NCBI RefSeq assembly: GCF_900095305.1
Contig: NZ_FMDO01000052.1
Span: forward strand, 1-60,921
Direction: 5' to 3'
Length of the DNA stretch: 60,921 nt
Source of the DNA: Proteiniborus sp. DW1
Lineage (GTDB): Bacteria > Bacillota > Clostridia > Tissierellales > Proteiniboraceae
Below are positions 19,306-28,530 of this stretch, piece by piece. The first letter of the stretch is position 1; every line of letters starts with the position of its first letter. A program made the position numbers and the translations under genes. The notes below the pieces were generated by a model. That model was not told the origin of the DNA. It did no database searches and worked only from the letters and a program-made list of their open reading frames with translations.

Positions 19306-20664
19306 TTATCCTCCTAATACATTATCTAAAGCATCTACAATGTTGGATACTCCTACTACCTCTATACTATTAATATTAACCAGTCCTTTAAGATTAGATT
19401 TAGGTATGATTGCTTTATTGAATCCAAGCTTACTAGCTTCTCTTAATCTGTTTTCTATAAAACTTACAGTTCTTAGCTCGCCTGTCAAACCTACTTCACC
19501 TATTGCTATAGTTTTAGAATCTATTTCTTTATCCTTGAAACTAGATGCCAATGCACATACTACTCCCAAATCTATGGCAGGCTCTCTTATCTGAATTCCT
19601 CCAACTATATTAATATATGCATCGTAGCTTTGCATTTCTAATCCTGCTTTTTTTTCTAATACTGCCATCATAAGAACTACTCTATTATAATCTATCCCTG
19701 TGGCTACTCTTCTAGGCATACCGAAGGCAGTGCGGCTTATTAGAGCTTGAACCTCTACCAGCATTGGTCTCGTTCCCTCCATACTAGGAACTACTATAGT
19801 ACCAGCAGTATGTAGGGGCCTACCTGTTAATAGCATTTCTGAAGGATTTTTTACCTGAATAAGTCCTATATCCCTCATTTCAAATATACCTATTTCATTT
19901 GTAGACCCAAATCTATTCTTAACTCCTCTTAGGACCCTATAGGTATGATGTCTTTCTCCTTCAAAATATAAAACAGTATCTACCATATGCTCAAGAACCC
20001 TAGGTCCTGCTATGGAACCTTCCTTTGTTACATGTCCTACAATAAAGGTTGCCATGTCTCTAGTTTTAGCTAGTTTCATTAAGATAGCAGTAGTTTCTCT
20101 AACCTGACTTACGCTTCCAGGAGCTGATTCTAAGCTAGGATTATAAACTGTCTGTATGGAGTCAATTATTAACAAATCAGGGTTTAAGTTATCTATTGCA
20201 CTTGTAACAATATCCATATTAGTCTCCGATAGTAAGTATAACTCCTTTGCCTGTACACTAAGCCTATCCGATCTTAATTTAATCTGCCTTGCTGATTCTT
20301 CCGCTGATACATATAAAACCTTTAAACCCATTCTAGAAATATTGTTTGCCACTTGTATAAGGAGAGTAGATTTGCCTATGCCAGGATCTCCTCCTACTAG
20401 TGTAAGAGAACCCTTGACTAGTCCCCCACCTAAAACTCTATCAAGTTCCTCAAGTCCTGTTGTAGTCCTTGACTCTTCATCAGTCTCTATATCTACTATT
20501 TTTTCAACCTTAGCTTCAATATTCATTTTAGGCGATTTAGTACTTCTATCTGAAACCTCTTCCAAAAAGGAATTCCATTCATTACAGGCTGGACATCTCC
20601 CGAGCCATTTATGAGCCTCATACCCACACTCTTGGCAAATGTATTTCACCTTAAGCTTCGCCAT
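19306..20664 (-). CDS. radA: DNA repair protein RadA (Sms)
   Basis: RadA is a RecA-like branch-migration ATPase used in recombinational repair. The 452-aa protein begins with a zinc finger [18 protein letters not shown] (residues 10-27). Walker A is [11 protein letters not shown] near residue 92, the RadA-specific KNRFGS motif lies near residue 255, and the Lon-like C-terminal domain includes [21 protein letters not shown] strong GGGGGAGG precedes the ATG. It belongs with disA and, further upstream, clpC. Confidence 0.97.
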   Translation of the reverse strand: MAKLKVKYICQECGYEAHKWLGRCPACNEWNSFLEEVSDRSTKSPKMNIEAKVEKIVDIETDEESRTTTGLEELDRVLGGGLVKGSLTLVGGDPGIGKSTLLIQVANNISRMGLKVLYVSAEESARQIKLRSDRLSVQAKELYLLSETNMDIVTSAIDNLNPDLLIIDSIQTVYNPSLESAPGSVSQVRETTAILMKLAKTRDMATFIVGHVTKEGSIAGPRVLEHMVDTVLYFEGERHHTYRVLRGVKNRFGSTNEIGIFEMRDIGLIQVKNPSEMLLTGRPLHTAGTIVVPSMEGTRPMLVEVQALISRTAFGMPRRVATGIDYNRVVLMMAVLEKKAGLEMQSYDAYINIVGGIQIREPAIDLGVVCALASSFKDKEIDSKTIAIGEVGLTGELRTVSFIENRLREASKLGFNKAIIPKSNLKGLVNINSIEVVGVSNIVDALDNVLGG

Positions 20665-20773
20665 ACCTCCCCCTACTTTCTTGTATATTTTATTATATTA
20701 TGCCACTTTTTACATTTTATTATAGACAATGCAATTAAGGCAGTATACTTTTCAACTGTTCTATAAATAATTT

Positions 20774-21232
20774 CTAGTCTAAATTGTTTTTTAACATCTG
20801 ATCTAAGTCAGCCTTTGAAATTATGCCTTTGCTAAGTAAGACTCTTTCTATAATTGAGAGTTTATTCTTTACCTGAGCCAATTCTGTTTCCAATGAAATC
20901 CCTTGACTGAGCTTAGTTTCCTTAATCTCTTCAAATTCTATTATTTCTAAAACATGAGTATAGTCTATAGTTTTGTCCTTAAAGGGATTTCCTTCTGTAT
21001 AGCTATAGCTTATTTCTCCCCTTCTCGCAGTAAAGCTAAGCTTTTCATCTGGGATACTTAGTTCAAAGCTGTGATTTTCTAATAGCTTCTTAAGCTTATC
21101 ATTCTCTTCGTCTTTTACGATTGTTTCACATTTTATTCTAATGAGATTTTTTCCTGATACTTCACTTTTTATATAATCCCTACTATATTTGTCAACTAAA
21201 AGCTCCATATTATCAATAAATATTTTTTTCAT
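20774..21232 (-). CDS. Hypothetical protein (152 aa), unrecognised
   Basis: The gene has a good ribosome-binding site (AAGGAGAAAGCAAATG) and codon use like its neighbours, so I take it as real, but I do not recognise a family. The N-terminal 100 residues look like a beta-rich domain (MELLVDKYSRDYIKSEV, LIRIKCETIV, FELSIPDEKLSFTARRGEI). The last 50 form a probable coiled coil (SLETELAQVKNKLSIIERVL), ending with a short acidic tail. No signal peptide or membrane segment is seen. It sits between clpC and radA, where many clostridia have nothing, so it may be a lineage-specific insertion. The N-terminal half resembles small phage-related proteins only vaguely. Confidence 0.65.
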   Translation of the reverse strand: MKKIFIDNMELLVDKYSRDYIKSEVSGKNLIRIKCETIVKDEENDKLKKLLENHSFELSIPDEKLSFTARRGEISYSYTEGNPFKDKTIDYTHVLEIIEFEEIKETKLSQGISLETELAQVKNKLSIIERVLLSKGIISKADLDQMLKNNLD

Positions 21233-21290
21233 TTGCTTTCTCCTTCCTATACTGTGTTCTATGAAAATATTATCAGATTTCTGTATTTTT

Positions 21291-21309
21291 GGCTATCGGA
21301 TTAGGTCAT
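21291..21309. repeat. Family B remnant B3
   Basis: GGCTATCGGATTAGGTCAT matches only the right arm and edge of family B. It directly joins the T-tract of the clpC terminator, the same junction as in the other units. The left arm and flanking modules are gone. Confidence 0.6.
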
Positions 21310-21343
21310 AAAAAATAGTAAGGGAAGGTCCTTACTATTTTTT
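21310..21343 (-). terminator. Intrinsic terminator of the ctsR-clpC operon
   Basis: AAAAAATAGTAAGG (21310-21323) and CCTTACTATTTTTT (21330-21343) give a perfect 14-bp stem around a 6-base loop. The clpC stop codon is inside the stem. Confidence 0.9.
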
Positions 21344-23767
21344 ATTGAATGTCAATTTTTCACCATTGAAATCAATTAATATAGTATCATCTCTGCTAAT
21401 GTTGCCCTTTAGCATTTCCTCTGAGAGCTGATCTTCTACTAGCTTTCTAATGGCTCTTTCAAGAGGTCTAGCCCCAAAGGAAGGATCAAAGCCTTCTTTA
21501 CCTATAAAGTTCTTTGCTTCTTCTGTTATATCAATGTGTAAATTAAGTCTCTCAAGTCTCTTCTCTAAATCTTTAACCATTACATCAACTATTTTATTAA
21601 TGTGCTCTTCTCCAAGAGGATGGAACACAACAACTTCATCTATTCTGTTAAGGAATTCTGGTCTAAAAGTTCTCTTAAGCTCATCAGTGATATTATCCTT
21701 CATTTTCTCATATTCAGCCTTTTCTACATCTGTAGGTGCTGCAAAGCCAAGAGTTTTTTGTTTCTTTAATGTCGAAGCTCCTACATTAGATGTCATTATG
21801 ACTACTGTATTCTTAAAGCTTACTACTCTTCCCTTAGAGTCAGTCAGTCTTCCATCATCTAGAAGTTGAAGTAGTACATTAAATACATCTGGGTGAGCTT
21901 TTTCTATTTCATCAAATAATAGCACTGAATAAGGTCTTCTTCTTACCTTTTCTGTAAGTTGTCCTCCCTCATCATATCCCACATAACCTGGAGGTGAGCC
22001 AATTAGTTTAGATACCGAATGTTTTTCCATATACTCTGACATATCAATTCTAATAACTGCATCTTCATCGCCAAATAAGGCTTCTGCCAAGGATTTTGCA
22101 AGATAAGTTTTTCCAACTCCTGTTGGCCCTACAAATATAAACGAACCTATAGGCTTCCCTGGGTCTTTAAGACCTACTCTAGCCCTTCTAACAGCACTAG
22201 ATAGAGCCGAGACAGCCTGCTCCTGACCTATTACTCTTTTGTGTAGAATCTCTTCAAGGTTTAGAAGCTTTTCTGACTCTTCCACAGACATCTTTTTAAC
22301 AGGAATTCCAGTCCATATGGATACTACATGTGCAATTTCTTCATAACCCACCTCACTGGAAGCAGATTGTTTTTGTTGCTTCCAACCATCCTGTTTTTGC
22401 TTTAGCTCCTCTCTTATTCTTTTTTCTTCATCTCTTATCTTAGCAGCCTTCTCATAATCCTGTGAACTTACTGCTGCCTCTTTTTCTTGAGATAACTCTT
22501 CTAGTTTTGCTTCTAATTGATTTAAATCTGGCGGAGCCGTTACTGTCTTTATTCTAACTCTGGATGCTGCTTCGTCAATAAGGTCTATTGCTTTATCTGG
22601 TAAGAATCTGTCAGTAATATACCTAGCTGAAAGCTCTGCAGCTGCTTTTATGGCCTCATCAGTGATTTTAACCATATGATGAGCCTCATATTTGTCTCTT
22701 AGCCCCTCTAATATTTTTATAGTATCTTCAACTGTAGGCTCTTCAACCATAATTGGCTGAAATCTTCTTTCAAGGGCAGTATCTTTTTCTATATGTTTTC
22801 TATATTCATCAATGGTTGTAGCACCTATGGTCTGTATTTCACCTCTTGCTAATGCAGGCTTTAATATATTTGAAGCATCAATAGCACCTTCTGCTGCACC
22901 AGCACCAATTATTGTATGCATCTCATCAATGAATAAGATTATGTTTTTAGCTTCTCTTATTTCTTCCATAACCTTCTTTAGTCTTTCTTCAAATTCACCT
23001 CTATATTTTGCTCCTGCAACCATAGAAGCTAAATCAAGAGTAACTACTCTCTTATCCTTTAGTAGTTCTGGAACCTCTCCACTATTGATAAGCTGAGCCA
23101 ATCCTTCTGCAACGGCTGTCTTTCCTACACCTGGCTCTCCAATTAAGCATGGATTGTTCTTAGTTCTTCTACTTAAAACTTGTATTACTCTCTCTATTTC
23201 TTTATCTCTGCCTATTACTGGATCTAGCTTTTCCTCACCAGCTAAGGCAGTTAAGTCTCTACCAAATTTATTTAGGGTAGGAGTATTACTTGCTTTATGA
23301 GGACCGCTTCCTTGCCCCTGTCTACTATAATTTCCATTTAGCATGTTGATTACCTCTTCCCTTACTTTATCTAAGTCTATTCCCATTCCTTTAAGTATAA
23401 CTGCAGCAACACCCTCTGTCTCTTTCATTAATCCTAGAAGAAGATGCTCTGTTCCTATATAGTTATGTCCCAAATCCCTTGCTTCTACAAAGCTTAGTTC
23501 AAATACTCTTTTTGTTCTAGGAGTATATCCTTGAACTTCTCCACCTTGATTACCATATCCAATTATATTTATAACGAAATTTCTAACAGTTTCTAAGTTA
23601 ACTCCCATATTTGTAAGAACATTTGCAGCAATTCCATCCTTCTCTCTAATTAAGCCCAATAGTAAATGCTCTGTACCTACATAATTATGTGCCAACTGTC
23701 TAGCTTCTTCTTGTGCTAGGTAAATGGCTTTTTGTGCTCTTTCAGTAAATCTACCAAACATAGACAT
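21335..23767 (-). CDS. clpC: ATP-dependent Clp protease ATP-binding subunit ClpC
   Basis: ClpC is the AAA+ unfoldase that feeds ClpP, in concert with the McsB arginine tagging system. The 810-aa protein has the double Clp-N repeat (GTEHLLLGLIREKDG and GTEHLLLGLMKETEG). AAA-1 has GEPGVGKTAVAEG, a middle domain follows with a UVR-like stretch (EKAAKIRDEEKRIREE) used for adaptor binding, and AAA-2 has GPTGVGKTYLAKS. The start chosen is the ATG at 23765-23767, seven bases after GGAGG; an earlier ATG is too close. It is the last gene of the CtsR-controlled heat-shock operon. Confidence 0.98.
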   Translation of the reverse strand: MSMFGRFTERAQKAIYLAQEEARQLAHNYVGTEHLLLGLIREKDGIAANVLTNMGVNLETVRNFVINIIGYGNQGGEVQGYTPRTKRVFELSFVEARDLGHNYIGTEHLLLGLMKETEGVAAVILKGMGIDLDKVREEVINMLNGNYSRQGQGSGPHKASNTPTLNKFGRDLTALAGEEKLDPVIGRDKEIERVIQVLSRRTKNNPCLIGEPGVGKTAVAEGLAQLINSGEVPELLKDKRVVTLDLASMVAGAKYRGEFEERLKKVMEEIREAKNIILFIDEMHTIIGAGAAEGAIDASNILKPALARGEIQTIGATTIDEYRKHIEKDTALERRFQPIMVEEPTVEDTIKILEGLRDKYEAHHMVKITDEAIKAAAELSARYITDRFLPDKAIDLIDEAASRVRIKTVTAPPDLNQLEAKLEELSQEKEAAVSSQDYEKAAKIRDEEKRIREELKQKQDGWKQQKQSASSEVGYEEIAHVVSIWTGIPVKKMSVEESEKLLNLEEILHKRVIGQEQAVSALSSAVRRARVGLKDPGKPIGSFIFVGPTGVGKTYLAKSLAEALFGDEDAVIRIDMSEYMEKHSVSKLIGSPPGYVGYDEGGQLTEKVRRRPYSVLLFDEIEKAHPDVFNVLLQLLDDGRLTDSKGRVVSFKNTVVIMTSNVGASTLKKQKTLGFAAPTDVEKAEYEKMKDNITDELKRTFRPEFLNRIDEVVVFHPLGEEHINKIVDVMVKDLEKRLERLNLHIDITEEAKNFIGKEGFDPSFGARPLERAIRKLVEDQLSEEMLKGNISRDDTILIDFNGEKLTFNKK

Positions 23768-23778
23768 ATGCATCCCTC

Positions 23779-24801
23779 CTACATCTTGATCTTTTCTCTG
23801 ATTATCTCTGATCTTTTTATATCCCTTTCAGTAACAGTCAATTCATGTTCTGACTTGTTTTGTATGTTTGCAGGCTGAGTCTCTATCATGAGATTATTGA
23901 TAGTGTTTAAGTCCACACCTTTTAAAATGCCCATATTAATTCCCAATCTGACATTAGATAATAACTCCATGCTCTCTTTAGAAGAAATTATCCTAGAATT
24001 TTGTAGTATACCAAGTGATCTAAACACCTTGTCTTCAATTTCAACTTTTCTATTATTTAAGAGGCTTAGCATGGCATATCTTTCTTTTGTAATTATTTGA
24101 AGGACAATACCTCTAAGCTTCCCCATTATGTCTTCTTCACTTTCTCCCAGTGTAGTTTGATTAGATATTTGGAATAGGTTGCCTAGAGCACTACTACCTT
24201 CACCATAGAGCCCTCTAACTGTTAGACCTATTTGACTAACCGCTTGAAGAACTTGATTTATATAACCTGTTAATACAAGGCCTGGTAAGTGCACCATTAC
24301 TGATGCCCTGAGACCTGTTCCTAGATTAGTTGGGCAGCATGTCATATAGCCATATCTTTCATCAAAGCCATATCTAATACTAGATTCTAGTATATCGTCT
24401 ATTTCATTACCTATCTTCCAACCTTCCTCAATATTAAGTCCAGGAAGTAGTACTTGGATTCTTATATGATCCTCTTCATTCATCATAATAGTGACTCTTT
24501 CATCTTTTCTCAGCAAAAATGCACTTAAGTTAGGTTTTTCTAATAAACTTGGACTTATTATATGTTTTTCCACATATATACTTCTTTGCAGTGGAGATAA
24601 TTTCTCTATTTCATATAATTCAAAATCATTGTCTGTATTATCAGTAATTATTGCATCTTTGACACTTTCTATTACCTTTTTTGCTTCTGGTACAGTCATT
24701 AAATGTGGAAATCTAATATCTTCCATATTTCTAGCAAGTCTTACTCTACTACTTAGGACTACATCCTTTTCTTTTCCTTCTCCTTCTAACCAGCTAATCA
24801 T
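23779..24801 (-). CDS. mcsB: Protein-arginine kinase McsB
   Basis: McsB phosphorylates arginines on proteins, marking them for ClpC-ClpP, and inactivates CtsR under stress. The 340-aa protein has the phosphagen-kinase-like fold: VVLSSRVRLARNMEDIRFP binds phosphates, and GYMTCCPTNLGTGLRASVMVH holds the active-site Cys loop. GLYGEGSSALGNLFQISNQTTLG and the arginine-receptor region RDIKRSE follow. The ATG at 24799-24801 lies just after the mcsA stop; the open frame upstream overlaps mcsA and has no better site. Its neighbours mcsA and clpC support the assignment fully. Confidence 0.97.
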   Translation of the reverse strand: MISWLEGEGKEKDVVLSSRVRLARNMEDIRFPHLMTVPEAKKVIESVKDAIITDNTDNDFELYEIEKLSPLQRSIYVEKHIISPSLLEKPNLSAFLLRKDERVTIMMNEEDHIRIQVLLPGLNIEEGWKIGNEIDDILESSIRYGFDERYGYMTCCPTNLGTGLRASVMVHLPGLVLTGYINQVLQAVSQIGLTVRGLYGEGSSALGNLFQISNQTTLGESEEDIMGKLRGIVLQIITKERYAMLSLLNNRKVEIEDKVFRSLGILQNSRIISSKESMELLSNVRLGINMGILKGVDLNTINNLMIETQPANIQNKSEHELTVTERDIKRSEIIREKIKM

Positions 24802-24802
24802 A

Positions 24803-25318
24803 TCAATCACTGCTCCTCTCAAGTTTCATTTGAATATCTTTTATTCTATCTCTCAACTGAGCAGCTTTTTCAAACTCTTCTTTATTTACAGCTAAATCTA
24901 ATTCCATTTTTAGTTTATCAATCATTTTCTTTGCATTAATATTTTTACCAGCTTTTTTCGGAATCTTTCCAGCATGAGAATCATGACCATGAATATTTTT
25001 GATTAAAGGAACTAGTTTTTCTCTAAAGGTGGCATAACATTTACTACAGCCAAACTTACCTATTTGTCTAAACTTCCCATATGTTAATCCGCAGTTATCA
25101 CAGGCTAATGACTTAATCTGTTCAATCTTTATAGGCCCGTCATATGAGCTATCAATAAGCCCAGCCAAAATATTTTGTATGGAAAATGATGTGTCAAAAC
25201 TAAAACTATTGTTCTTTTTAGCACACTCTTCACACAAATGTGATTCGGTTACATTATTATTGACTATTTTTTTCATGTGAACAGTCGCATGATTTTTTCC
25301 ACATTCTTCACAAAGCAT
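24803..25318 (-). CDS. mcsA: McsA, activator of McsB kinase
   Basis: McsA is a zinc-binding cofactor that activates the arginine kinase McsB. The 171-aa protein contains four CXXC motifs: CEECGKNHATVHM, CEECAKK, CDNCGLTY and CSKC. The C-terminal UVR motif (LAVNKEEFEKAAQLRDRIKD) resembles the one in ClpC and UvrB. The ATG at 25316-25318, seven bases after GGAGG, is chosen over an ATG five codons earlier. It follows ctsR by 18 bases. Confidence 0.96.
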   Translation of the reverse strand: MLCEECGKNHATVHMKKIVNNNVTESHLCEECAKKNNSFSFDTSFSIQNILAGLIDSSYDGPIKIEQIKSLACDNCGLTYGKFRQIGKFGCSKCYATFREKLVPLIKNIHGHDSHAGKIPKKAGKNINAKKMIDKLKMELDLAVNKEEFEKAAQLRDRIKDIQMKLERSSD

Positions 25319-25336
25319 TTTCTTCCCTCCCATATC

Positions 25337-25795
25337 TTATTTTAATAATACAAGCAGCATATTTTTTAGTATATCCGCTCTAATAACATTTTTGTCACAG
25401 TTTACACTATTTAAAGTTCTATCGGAAAGAACGACCTTCATAATATTGTATTCTCTTTCAGTAATAATATCTTCCTCAAGAAAACTCTCAATTATTCCAT
25501 ATGCTTTGGACTTAGTTATAGAGTCTCCTATTATGTTTAGTATGAGATCTTGTATATATTTATCCCTATTAATATTTACTTTTACAATCTTTATATACCC
25601 TCCACCACCTCTTCTACTCTCAATAAAATAGCCTTTATCTGATGAAAACCTCGTAGTTAATACATAGTTTATTTGAGACGGGGCACAATCAAAATACTGT
25701 GCCAATTCATTCCTTTGTATCTCAACAACTCCATTATTAGCGTCTTCTAACAGTTTCTTAATAAAATCTTCTATTAGGTTACTTAATTTTGACAT
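25337..25795 (-). CDS. ctsR: Class III heat-shock repressor CtsR
   Basis: CtsR represses clp genes by binding heptad repeats and is released at high temperature. The 152-aa protein carries the winged helix-turn-helix (RNELAQYFDCAPSQINYVLTTRF, residues 24-46) and the glycine-rich wing SRRGGGGYIKI that acts as the thermosensor. The C-terminal dimerisation part includes EREYNIMKVVLSD. A CtsR-type operator lies 20 bases upstream, so the operon ctsR-mcsA-mcsB-clpC is autoregulated. Ribosome-binding site AGAAGGAG precedes the ATG. Confidence 0.97.
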   Translation of the reverse strand: MSKLSNLIEDFIKKLLEDANNGVVEIQRNELAQYFDCAPSQINYVLTTRFSSDKGYFIESRRGGGGYIKIVKVNINRDKYIQDLILNIIGDSITKSKAYGIIESFLEEDIITEREYNIMKVVLSDRTLNSVNCDKNVIRADILKNMLLVLLK

Positions 25796-25815
25796 TGCTT
25801 CACTCCTTCTCTGAC

Positions 25816-25832
25816 TTTGACTTTCTTTGTCC
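25816..25832 (-). promoter_or_regulatory. CtsR operator
   Basis: On the minus strand GGACAAA-GAA-AGTCAAA is a direct heptad repeat with a 3-base spacer. It differs by one base from the CtsR box (RGTCAAA NAN RGTCAAA). It lies just downstream of the -10 box, where a bound repressor would block initiation. Confidence 0.82.
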
Positions 25833-25840
25833 TTAATAAT

Positions 25841-25868
25841 ATTTTATCCTATTTTTAATTTTTTTCAA
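25841..25868 (-). promoter_or_regulatory. Promoter of the ctsR operon
   Basis: TTGAAA (25863-25868) and TAAAAT (25841-25846) on the minus strand are separated by 16 bases, and the CtsR operator begins about nine bases downstream. Confidence 0.65.
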
Positions 25869-25889
25869 TATTTATTTTGATTATTCACC

Positions 25890-25935
25890 AGAATTAGTAC
25901 AGGAGCGCTACATGTAGCGCTCCTGTACTAATTCT
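25890..25935. terminator. 46-bp perfect palindrome after the EF-G-like gene
   Basis: The sequence is a perfect inverted repeat of 23 bp per arm with no loop bases between; its centre reads GCGCTACATGTAGCGC. It begins four bases after the stop of the EF-G-like gene and ends about 20 bases from the ctsR -35 box. It lacks a proper T-tract on either side (minus-strand exit GGTGAATAATC), so it may be an imperfect terminator, an mRNA 3' stabiliser or a protein site. Confidence 0.6.
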
Positions 25936-25939
25936 AGCT

Positions 25940-28009
25940 TTATTCTTTTTCTGCCTTTGCTTCAGCTATTATTTTTTCACTTATATGTGGAGGTACTTCC
26001 TCGTATCTAGCAAATTCCATTCTAAAACTTCCTCTTGCCTGAGTCATTGACCTTAGGTCTATAGCATATTTGAACATTTCAGTTTGTGGAGCTTCAGCAG
26101 TTACAAGCTGATTTCCATCTTCCTGCTGCTCCATACCTAATATTCTACCTCTTCTCTTGTTCATATCTCCCATTATATCTCCCATATACTCCTCAGGAAC
26201 AAGTATTTCGACCTTAACAATTGGTTCTAATAACACTGGCTTTGCCTGCTCCATTCCTTTCTTAAATGCAAGTGAAGCAGCAATTTTAAATGCCATTTCA
26301 TTTGAATCAACAGGATGATATGAACCATCAAATAGTACTGCTTTCATATTAACTACAGGATATCCCGCAAGAACACCTTTTTCAATAGACTCTCTTAGCC
26401 CTTTTTCAACTGCTGGAATATATTGTTTAGGCACTGCTCCTCCAAATATCTCTTCACCAAATTCAAAGTCTAATTGTGAAGGCTCAAATCTTATATGAAC
26501 ATCACCATACTGTCCTGCACCACCAGACTGTTTCTTATGCTTTCCTTGAACACTTGACGTACCTTTTATAGTCTCCCTATACGCAACTTTTGGCTCCTTC
26601 AATTCTACATCAACACCAAATATATTCTTCAACTTGTTAGTAATAACTGCAAGCTGCATGTTTCCTTGACCACCTATTAGCAGTTGCTTTGTCTCTGTAT
26701 TTCTTTGAACTATAAATGTAGGATCTTCTTCTGTCATTCTTTGAAGCGAAGAACCTATCTTTTCCTCATCACCTTTAGCTTTAGGCTCTACTGCTAAGAA
26801 TAAACATGGCTCTGGATATTTAATTTTTTCATACTCTATAGGAGCATTTTTATCACAAAGTGTATCACCAGTCTCTGCAAATTGAAGCTTAGCTGTAGCT
26901 CCTATATCTCCCGCAACTAGTTGATTAACTTCTATTTGATTTTTACCTCTTAATAAGAATAGGCTACCTATCCTTTCTGTTTCGTCTTTATTCACATTTA
27001 ATATATCCATATCTTTTACTAGTTTTCCTGAACATACGTTAAACAATGAAATCTTGCCCACAAATGGGTCCACTATAGTCTTAAATACAAATGCTGAAAA
27101 CGCTTCGCTCTTGTCTATTTTTCTTTGAATCTTGTCTGTTGTGCCTGGTTTAACTCCTTCATAAACACCAATATCACTTGGTGAAGGTAAGTAAGCACTT
27201 ATCACGTCAAGTAGAGTATGAATTCCAATATTATTTTGAGCAGAACCTATAATAACTGGCACTAAGTCGCAACTTATAACTCCCTTCCTAAGCCCAGCAT
27301 GAATCTCTTCGGCTGTAAAAGCTTCACCTTCAAAGTATTTTTCCATTAATACTTCATCTGCTTCTGCTACTGACTCCATAAGCATCTCTCTAAGTGGTTC
27401 TATAGTGCTTTCCATACCATCTGGAACCGGTGCGTCTACACAGTCTTTTCCATTGTATACCCTACCAACTAAATCAACTATATTAACAAATCCCTTAAAG
27501 GAATCTGATTCGCCTATTGGAACTGCAAAAGGTACTATTTTATTTCCAAACTTGTCTCTAAGCTCATTAATAAGCTTATCATAGTTAATATTTTCCTTAT
27601 CCATCTTATTTAGAAAAATAATTTTTGGCTTATTAGCTTTCTCTGTGTAACTCCAAGCCTTCTCAAAGCCTACTTCAATTCCTGATGATGCATCTGCAAC
27701 TAGTACTGCACCTGATGACACTCTTAAAGCACTGTTCACTTCTCCTACAAAATCAAAATATCCTGGAGTATCTAAAATATTGTATTTCGAATCCTTCCAT
27801 TCCACAGGGATTATAGAAGTTCCTATAGAAAATTGTCTTGCAATCTCCTCTTTGTCATAGTCGGAAGTAGTATTTCCATCTTCTACTCTACCCTTTCTCT
27901 TAGTAACTCCTGCTGCAAATAATATGGCTTCTGTTAATGTAGTTTTACCACAACCTCCATGACCTAAAAAAGCTACGTTTCTTATTTTGTCAGTTTGATA
28001 TTCCTTCAT
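25940..28009 (-). CDS. EF-G-like translational GTPase (EF-G2 type, altered catalytic residue)
   Basis: The 689-aa protein has the five-domain layout of EF-G: GTPase domain to about residue 270, domain II, domain III, domain IV (with HKKQSGGAGQYGDVHIRFEP) and domain V. It belongs to the divergent EF-G paralogue group, because its P-loop is GHGGCGKT instead of GHIDAGKT. The switch II motif is DTPGYFDF instead of DTPGHVDF, so the catalytic His is Tyr (residue 84). NKMD is intact. Canonical FusA is normally beside tuf and rpsG, outside this window. Paralogues of this kind can lack ribosome-stimulated GTPase activity, so its role in translocation is doubtful. It stands alone upstream of the ctsR operon. 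Confidence 0.85.
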   Translation of the reverse strand: MKEYQTDKIRNVAFLGHGGCGKTTLTEAILFAAGVTKRKGRVEDGNTTSDYDKEEIARQFSIGTSIIPVEWKDSKYNILDTPGYFDFVGEVNSALRVSSGAVLVADASSGIEVGFEKAWSYTEKANKPKIIFLNKMDKENINYDKLINELRDKFGNKIVPFAVPIGESDSFKGFVNIVDLVGRVYNGKDCVDAPVPDGMESTIEPLREMLMESVAEADEVLMEKYFEGEAFTAEEIHAGLRKGVISCDLVPVIIGSAQNNIGIHTLLDVISAYLPSPSDIGVYEGVKPGTTDKIQRKIDKSEAFSAFVFKTIVDPFVGKISLFNVCSGKLVKDMDILNVNKDETERIGSLFLLRGKNQIEVNQLVAGDIGATAKLQFAETGDTLCDKNAPIEYEKIKYPEPCLFLAVEPKAKGDEEKIGSSLQRMTEEDPTFIVQRNTETKQLLIGGQGNMQLAVITNKLKNIFGVDVELKEPKVAYRETIKGTSSVQGKHKKQSGGAGQYGDVHIRFEPSQLDFEFGEEIFGGAVPKQYIPAVEKGLRESIEKGVLAGYPVVNMKAVLFDGSYHPVDSNEMAFKIAASLAFKKGMEQAKPVLLEPIVKVEILVPEEYMGDIMGDMNKRRGRILGMEQQEDGNQLVTAEAPQTEMFKYAIDLRSMTQARGSFRMEFARYEEVPPHISEKIIAEAKAEKE

Positions 28010-28472
28010 CTAACTTCCCCCTTGCATGATTATAATTTTGACTTTTTCAGACAATTGTTAATATTTATAATTCTACACATATTTTTAAATACCTTCTTTT
28101 TTATTTTTTTAATATCATTAACTTTTATTACTTTCATATAGAAAATATCCCCATTTTCTTCATTTTTATTCTAAAATTTTTTTATTTTTAAGCAAGAAGA
28201 AAAGAGAAAAATCATTGATTTAATTTTTTAATTGATAATTGTAAATACTTAAACGGCTTTCTACAGGAACAAGAATGTATTTTTGTATACAAGCTTCATT
28301 AAATCAACTAAAAAAGTTTAGAAATGACATAGAACAAAGGCTAATTTTGATAAATCAATTTAAAGCAAATATATGTCAAGAACAATAATTAGCTTTATAG
28401 GTCTCTTATGATTGTTTGTCTATTTCATCTTGTTAATAAAATGAAATATCTAGAAAAACTTTTTCATAGTTA
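28010..28472. other. AT-rich intergenic region upstream of fusA-like and hisC genes
   Basis: This 460-base divergent gap is very AT-rich. I see the AAGGGGG ribosome-binding site of the EF-G-like gene at its left edge and the hisC promoter at its right edge. Short open frames (such as 28275-28388, plus) have no convincing support. No riboswitch or repeat of the families seen elsewhere was recognised. Confidence 0.5.
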
Positions 28473-28481
28473 TGTTATAAT
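28473..28481 (+). promoter_or_regulatory. Extended -10 promoter upstream of the hisC-like gene
   Basis: TGTTATAAT is an extended -10 element with a perfect TATAAT (28476-28481), 50 bases before the start codon. No good -35 box is spaced at 17 bases. Confidence 0.55.
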
Positions 28482-28530
28482 TATATTTAAATAAAACAAA
28501 TTACTTTATTTATTAAAGGGGGCGTTGTAT

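Noticed and set aside
28275-28388. 37-codon plus-strand frame with AGGA upstream
   Set aside because: The ribosome-binding match is weak, the sequence is A/T-biased, and such a length is expected by chance here; it resembles a Spo0E-like peptide only vaguely.
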